Source of the DNA: Roseomonas sp.
Lineage (GTDB): Bacteria > Pseudomonadota > Alphaproteobacteria > Acetobacterales > Acetobacteraceae
Assembly (NCBI GenBank): GCA_020249825.1
Contig: JADCEX010000392.1
Location: forward strand, 1 to 39,959
Length of the DNA: 39,959 nt
Reading direction: 5' to 3'
A program made the translations under genes and the position numbers. The stretch's first letter is position 1. Each line of letters begins with the position of its first letter. Of this stretch, positions 35,343 to 39,959 are shown one piece after another. Below the pieces are notes generated by a model. It was not told where the DNA came from. It ran no database searches and saw only the letters and a list, made by a program, of their open reading frames with translations.

Positions 35343-36770
35343 ATGATGGATGCGCTGCCCGGAACGATGGCTGACGCTGACGCAAAAAGCCGAGCCCCAA
35401 TTTCCGCCCAATTGGCTGGTTTCGCCGCGCAACTTCGCGCGGAAGACATCCCCGCCGATGTCATCGAACAAGCCAAGCGCCATATGCTGGATTGCCTGGG
35501 CATCGCGCTGGCTTCCACCAGCTTTGATTTCGCGCATCGTACCGCCAATGCGCTGCAAAGCCTGGCCGGCGCCGGCGCGCATCCCGTTATTGGCTATGCC
35601 ATGCGCCTGCCTTTGCGCGATGCGGTGATGCTGAATGGCACGCTGATGCATGGGCTTGATTTTGACGATACTCATTCAGACGCAGTGGTGCATGGTTCCG
35701 CCAGCGCCGTGCCAACCGCGCTCGGCATGGCGCGTGAACATGGCGCGAACGGGCGTGAAGCCCTCGCGGCCTATATTATCGGCATCGAGGCATCGTCGCG
35801 CATTGGTGCCGCGGCGCAGGGCGCTTTCCATCAATTGGGCTTTCACCCAACCGGCATGGTGGGTGCTTTCGGCGCATCGCTGACAGCGGGGCGTTTGGCG
35901 GGCGCAACCGCAGCGCAAATGGCCGCCGCCCAGGGCGTCATTCTTTCCATGGCGGCGGGGTCGCTTGAGTTTCTGGAAGATGGTTCCTGGACCAAGCGCA
36001 TTCATCCCGGCTGGGCCGGCGTTTGCGGCATTACCGCAACGGCGCTGGCGCGCGCTGGCTTCAAGGCGCCCCCGGCGGCTTATGAAGGGCGCTTTGGCCT
36101 GTTCCGCACCTATTTGGGCGGCAAGGCGCCAGCCGGCTTTGCCGCGCGCTGCACGGAAGCACTCGGCGATTTGTGGGAATTCCGCAATGTCGCGCTGAAG
36201 CCTTATCCCTGCTGCCATTTCAATCATGCGATTGCGGATGCCACACTCGCTCTGAGGCGCAAGCATGGCCTGACGCCGGAGATGATCCGCAGCATGACGG
36301 CCCTTCTTTCCCCCGGCCAATACAAGATTGTCTGCCAGCCGGAAGAAGCGAAGAAGGCGCCGGCCAATTCCTATGACGCGCAATTCAGCATCCATTACAC
36401 CATGGCGGCTTCGATTGTTCATGGCCGCTTCACGCTGAATGAATTGGATGAGCAGGCGATCCGCGATCCACGCGTATTGGAACTCTGCCAACGTGCGCAT
36501 TACGGTGAAGACCCCGCTTCGCGCTTCCCGCGCTATTATTCCGGTGAGGCGGTGATTGAAACTACCGATGGCCGCACGCTGCGGCACCGGGAGGAATTCA
36601 ATCGCGGCTCGGATGGTCAGCCCTTGAGTGCGGCTGATGTCGAACAGAAATTCCGCGACAATGCCGCGCGCGTCATGTCTCCCGCGCGGATTGAACGCGT
36701 GATTGATCTGGCGATGACGCTGGACAAGGCAGACAGTGTGGTGGCGCTGACGGAAGCATTGGCGGGCTGA
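35343..36770 (+). CDS. MmgE/PrpD family protein
   Basis: DVIEQAKRHMLDCLGIALAS, GTLMHGLDFDDTHSDAVVHGSASAVPTALGMA, GFHPTGMVGAFGASLTAGRLAG, LEDGSWTKRIHPGWA, KPYPCCHFNHAIADA; SD AAGGAGG at 35329-35335. Confidence 0.93.
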   Translation: MMDALPGTMADADAKSRAPISAQLAGFAAQLRAEDIPADVIEQAKRHMLDCLGIALASTSFDFAHRTANALQSLAGAGAHPVIGYAMRLPLRDAVMLNGTLMHGLDFDDTHSDAVVHGSASAVPTALGMAREHGANGREALAAYIIGIEASSRIGAAAQGAFHQLGFHPTGMVGAFGASLTAGRLAGATAAQMAAAQGVILSMAAGSLEFLEDGSWTKRIHPGWAGVCGITATALARAGFKAPPAAYEGRFGLFRTYLGGKAPAGFAARCTEALGDLWEFRNVALKPYPCCHFNHAIADATLALRRKHGLTPEMIRSMTALLSPGQYKIVCQPEEAKKAPANSYDAQFSIHYTMAASIVHGRFTLNELDEQAIRDPRVLELCQRAHYGEDPASRFPRYYSGEAVIETTDGRTLRHREEFNRGSDGQPLSAADVEQKFRDNAARVMSPARIERVIDLAMTLDKADSVVALTEALAG

Positions 36771-36803
36771 AGCCCCGCCCCATAAGGTTGAGGAAACAAA
36801 AAC

Positions 36804-37292
36804 GTGACGATTGTAGCGGGCCGGGAACGTGGCAATTTCCTGGAAGATTTCGCGCCGGGCCAGGTGTTTGAACATTGGCCCGGCCGCACCATAACCGATG
36901 CAGATAACATCCAATTCAGCCTGCTGACCATGAACCAGCACCCCATGCATTGTGATGCGGATTTCGCTTCCCGTTCTGAATTCGGCAAACCTTTGGTCAA
37001 TTCTGCGCTGACGCTAGCGATTGTGACCGGCATGACGGTGGCCGATATTTCCTTCAATGCCATTGCCAATCTGGGCTGGAAGGATATCGCGCTGACCGCA
37101 CCGGTCTTTCCAGGCGATACGATTTACGCGCGCACCACGGTCACTGATGTGCGCGCCAGCAAATCCCGTCCCCATCAGGGCATCGTGACCACCAGGACTG
37201 AAGGCTACAAGGCCGATGGCACGGTATTTCTTTCCTTTGAACGGGTGAGCCTGGTGCCCAAGCGCGGCGCCGGCGTGAAGGCAAAAACATGA
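36804..37292 (+). CDS. MaoC family dehydratase (itaconyl-/mesaconyl-CoA hydratase-like)
   Basis: GTG start; GNFLEDFAPGQVFEHWPGRTITDADNIQFSLLTMNQHPMHCDADFA; VFPGDTIYARTTV hotdog-fold motifs. Confidence 0.88.
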   Translation: MTIVAGRERGNFLEDFAPGQVFEHWPGRTITDADNIQFSLLTMNQHPMHCDADFASRSEFGKPLVNSALTLAIVTGMTVADISFNAIANLGWKDIALTAPVFPGDTIYARTTVTDVRASKSRPHQGIVTTRTEGYKADGTVFLSFERVSLVPKRGAGVKAKT

Positions 37293-38440
37293 GCGATTTG
37301 GACGAACAGGAAAAACTGGTTCTTGATTCCGTCGCGCGGTTTCTGGAACGCCATGTGCGGCCCGTGGCGTCCAAGCTTGAGCATGAAGACGCCTATCCGC
37401 ATGAGATTGTGGCGCGCATGAAGGAAATGGGGCTTTTTGGCGCCATCATCCCGCAGGAATTCGGCGGCTTGGGTTTGCGCCCTTCCACCTATGCGCGCAT
37501 TATTGAATTGATCTCCGAGGAATGGATGTCGGTGTCCGGCATTCTCAATTCGCACCTGATCATGGCGCGCATTGTGGATAAGATGGGCACGCCCGAACAG
37601 CGCCAGCGCTTCCTGCCGCAATTCGCAACCGGGGAATTGCGCGGTGGCTTGGCCCTGACGGAACCCGATTGCGGGACGGATTTGCAGGCCATTCGCACCG
37701 TCGCGCGGCGCGATGGTGATGATTACATCATCAACGGCACGAAAACCTGGATCAGCAATGGCATTGAAGGCAGTTGCTTTGCGCTGCTGGTGAAAACCAA
37801 TCCGGCAGCGGAGCCTCGCCATCACGGCATGGCGATGTTCATTGCCGAAAAAGGGCCGGGCTTCACGGTTTCCCGCAAGCTTGAAAAGCTTGGCTATAAG
37901 GGCATTGATAGCGCGGAGCTTGTTTTCACCGATTACCGCATCTCGGCTGATCGGCTGATTGGCGGCGTTGAAGGCAAGGGCCTTGCTTGCGCCATTGCTG
38001 GGTTGGAACTTGGGCGCGTGAATGTCGCGGCGCGCGGCGTTGGTGTCGCGAAGCGCGCCTTGGATGAGGCGGTGCGTTATTCCCAGCAGCGCAAAACCTT
38101 CGGCAAATTCATCCATGAACACCAGGCCATTGCGCTGAAGCTTGCCGATATGGCGGTGCGTGTGGAAGCGGCGCGATTGCTGACCGATAAAGCCGCGCGG
38201 GCCTTGGATCGTGGCGATCGTTCGGATTATGAGGCCGGGATGGCGAAGCTTTTCGCGACCGAAGCCGCGGTGGAAAACAGCCTGGAAGCCATGCGCATTC
38301 ATGGCGGCTATGGTTATTCCAAGGAATTTGTCGTTGAACGGCTCTATCGCGACGCGCCGCTTTTGGTGATTGGTGAGGGCACCAATGAAATCCAACGCTT
38401 GGTGATCGCCAAGCGCCTGATTGAAAAGAACCCGATCTGA
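37289..38440 (+). CDS. Acyl-CoA dehydrogenase
   Basis: GGLGLRPSTYARIIELISEEW, LTEPDCGTDLQAIRTVARRDGDDYIINGTKTWISNG, RKTFGKFIHEHQAIALKLADMAV, IHGGYGYSKEFVVERLYRDAPLLVIGEGTNEIQRLVIAKRL. Confidence 0.95.
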   Translation: MSDLDEQEKLVLDSVARFLERHVRPVASKLEHEDAYPHEIVARMKEMGLFGAIIPQEFGGLGLRPSTYARIIELISEEWMSVSGILNSHLIMARIVDKMGTPEQRQRFLPQFATGELRGGLALTEPDCGTDLQAIRTVARRDGDDYIINGTKTWISNGIEGSCFALLVKTNPAAEPRHHGMAMFIAEKGPGFTVSRKLEKLGYKGIDSAELVFTDYRISADRLIGGVEGKGLACAIAGLELGRVNVAARGVGVAKRALDEAVRYSQQRKTFGKFIHEHQAIALKLADMAVRVEAARLLTDKAARALDRGDRSDYEAGMAKLFATEAAVENSLEAMRIHGGYGYSKEFVVERLYRDAPLLVIGEGTNEIQRLVIAKRLIEKNPI

Positions 38441-39648
38441 TGGCTGATCGGCCCCTGCCGCTGGATGGCGTGACCATTCTGGCGGTCGAGCAATATGGCG
38501 CCGGCCCTTTCGGTTCCATGCTGCTTGCCGATATGGGCGCTGAGGTCATCAAAATCGAAAACCCGGCCGAGGGCGGTGATGTTGGGCGCTCCGTTGGTCC
38601 CTATTATTTCGGGCCGGGCGATAGCCATTTCCATCACGCCTTTAACCGCAATAAGCGCAGCCTCGCGCTCAATCTGAAACACCCGGAAGGCATGGCGATA
38701 TTGCGCCAATTGGTCGGCCATGCGGATGCCGTTTTGGATAATCTGCGCGGTGATCAGCCGGACAAGCTTGGGCTGACCTATGATGCGCTAAAGGACATCA
38801 ACCCACGCATCGTCTGCGCGCATCTTTCCGCCTATGGCCGGCAGGGGTCGCGCAGATCCTGGCCTGGCTATGATTATCTGATGCAGGCGGAAGCGGGCTA
38901 TCTTTCCCTGACTGGTGAGCCCGATGGCCCGCCCGCGCGCTTTGGCCTTTCGGTTGTTGATATGATGACCGGGCTGATGACGGCCTTCGCGCTCGTATCT
39001 GGCGTTGTCGGCGCGCGTGCGACAGGGCGCGGCATGGATGTGGATGTCAGCCTGTTTGACACGGCGCTGCATAATCTTTCCTACCTGGCCACCTGGTATC
39101 TGAATGGTGGGCATGTGCAGGGGCGGGAACCGCGCGGTTCGCACCCATCACTCACGCCATCGCAACTTTATCGCACACAGGATGGTTGGATTTTCCTGAT
39201 GTGCAACAAGGAAAAATTCTGGCCTGCCCTTGCCGAAGCGCTAGGCCGCCCGGAATGGGCGGATGATCCGCGTTTTGCCAGCTTCAAGGCGCGGCTCGCC
39301 AATCGCGAATTGGTGACACAAATCCTGGATGAGGCGCTGTCGCAAAAAACCACCGCCGAATGGCTGACGCTGTTTGGTGGCCGCGTGCCGGCGGCGCCGG
39401 TGTTTAATGTAGCACAAGCCTTGGAAAATCCGTTTGTGCAGGAACAACAGGCAGTAGCGGATTTCGCACGCCGAGAAGGTGGCGATCCGGTGCGCATGCT
39501 GACCGGGCCGGTGCGCGTAGCAGGTGCGCGCCCACCCACCAAGGCCGCGCCGGCACTTGGTGCCGATACCGCGGATATACTCACAAAACGCCTTGGCCTT
39601 GATGCCGGGGCGATTAAGAAACTCAGGGAGAAGGGAACCATCACATGA
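38440..39648 (+). CDS. CaiB/BaiF family CoA-transferase
   Basis: LPLDGVTILAVEQYGAGPFGSMLLADMGAEVIKIENP, LALNLKHPEGMAILRQL, ADAVLDNLRGDQPDKLGLTYDALK, VCAHLSAYGRQG; ATG overlaps previous stop. Confidence 0.93.
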   Translation: MADRPLPLDGVTILAVEQYGAGPFGSMLLADMGAEVIKIENPAEGGDVGRSVGPYYFGPGDSHFHHAFNRNKRSLALNLKHPEGMAILRQLVGHADAVLDNLRGDQPDKLGLTYDALKDINPRIVCAHLSAYGRQGSRRSWPGYDYLMQAEAGYLSLTGEPDGPPARFGLSVVDMMTGLMTAFALVSGVVGARATGRGMDVDVSLFDTALHNLSYLATWYLNGGHVQGREPRGSHPSLTPSQLYRTQDGWIFLMCNKEKFWPALAEALGRPEWADDPRFASFKARLANRELVTQILDEALSQKTTAEWLTLFGGRVPAAPVFNVAQALENPFVQEQQAVADFARREGGDPVRMLTGPVRVAGARPPTKAAPALGADTADILTKRLGLDAGAIKKLREKGTIT

Positions 39649-39959
39649 TGAAGTTGACGCGGCGCGATCTGTTCGCAGCCTCTGCCTTGCTGGCCACACC
39701 CGCGATTGGTCGCGCGCAGGCGGCCTATCCCAATCGGCCGGTGCGCTTCGTGGTGCCTTTCCCGCCCGGCAATATGTCCGATTTGATCAGCCGCCTGATG
39801 GTGGATGAAATGGCCAACCGCGGCGGCGTGCAGATTGTGGTGGATAACCGCGCCGGCGCCACGGGTGCCATTGGCATTCAGGCGGTCAGCCGCAGCACGC
39901 CCGATGGCTATACGCTGCTGATGAGTTCCAATTCGCCTCTGGTCGTGAACCCCGCCGTC
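39645..39959 (+). CDS. Bug/TctC-family tripartite tricarboxylate transporter substrate-binding protein (3' truncated)
   Basis: MMKLTRRDLFAASALLATPAIGRAQAAYPNRPVRFVVPFPPGNMSDLISRLMVDEMANRGGVQIVVDNRAGATGAIGIQAVSRSTPDGYTLL, open to window end; ATGA overlap with upstream CDS. Confidence 0.9.
   Translation, partial: MMKLTRRDLFAASALLATPAIGRAQAAYPNRPVRFVVPFPPGNMSDLISRLMVDEMANRGGVQIVVDNRAGATGAIGIQAVSRSTPDGYTLLMSSNSPLVVNPAV

Noticed and set aside
35676-36950. 424-aa minus-strand ORF opposite MmgE/PrpD
   Set aside because: Antisense shadow ORF; no domain-like features.
1-39959. CRISPR arrays, tRNA/rRNA genes, transposases, prophage or toxin-antitoxin/defence modules
   Set aside because: No regularly spaced repeats, no RNA-gene signatures and no ORFs resembling those families were seen on reading both strands.

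Overview
The window is a GC-rich, gene-dense stretch of about 40 CDSs that looks like an alphaproteobacterial (Acetobacteraceae/Rhodospirillales-like) chromosome. Calls come from reading translated ORFs and motifs by eye; no database search was run. A housekeeping core (comM/yifB, dapB, xerC, DUF484, transaldolase/fsa, priA, dksA) adjoins a small flagellar island (fliX / flgI-flgJ(N)-flgN-like). These are flanked by catabolic islands: (1) a divergent cluster of five metal-dependent amidohydrolases/peptidases (HDAC-like + M19 versus M20 + M20 + M81); (2) a TetR-linked HpaB/AbfD-superfamily flavoprotein and an LLM monooxygenase; (3) an amidase / Bug solute-binding protein / 2-hydroxyacid dehydrogenase / M20 set; (4) a CoA-ester lyase / MmgE-PrpD / MaoC / acyl-CoA dehydrogenase / CaiB-BaiF / Bug set that resembles an uncharacterised C5-branched dicarboxylate (itaconate/mesaconate/citramalate-like) pathway. 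Non-coding signals worth follow-up: a pair of complex inverted repeats upstream of dapB, a textbook sigma-54 promoter with paired CCCGGCAGG repeats between fliX and flgI, a TetR operator-like palindrome inside a promoter spacer, overlapping palindromes upstream of an SDR gene, and tandem terminators. I saw no CRISPR array, tRNA/rRNA, transposase or phage genes.
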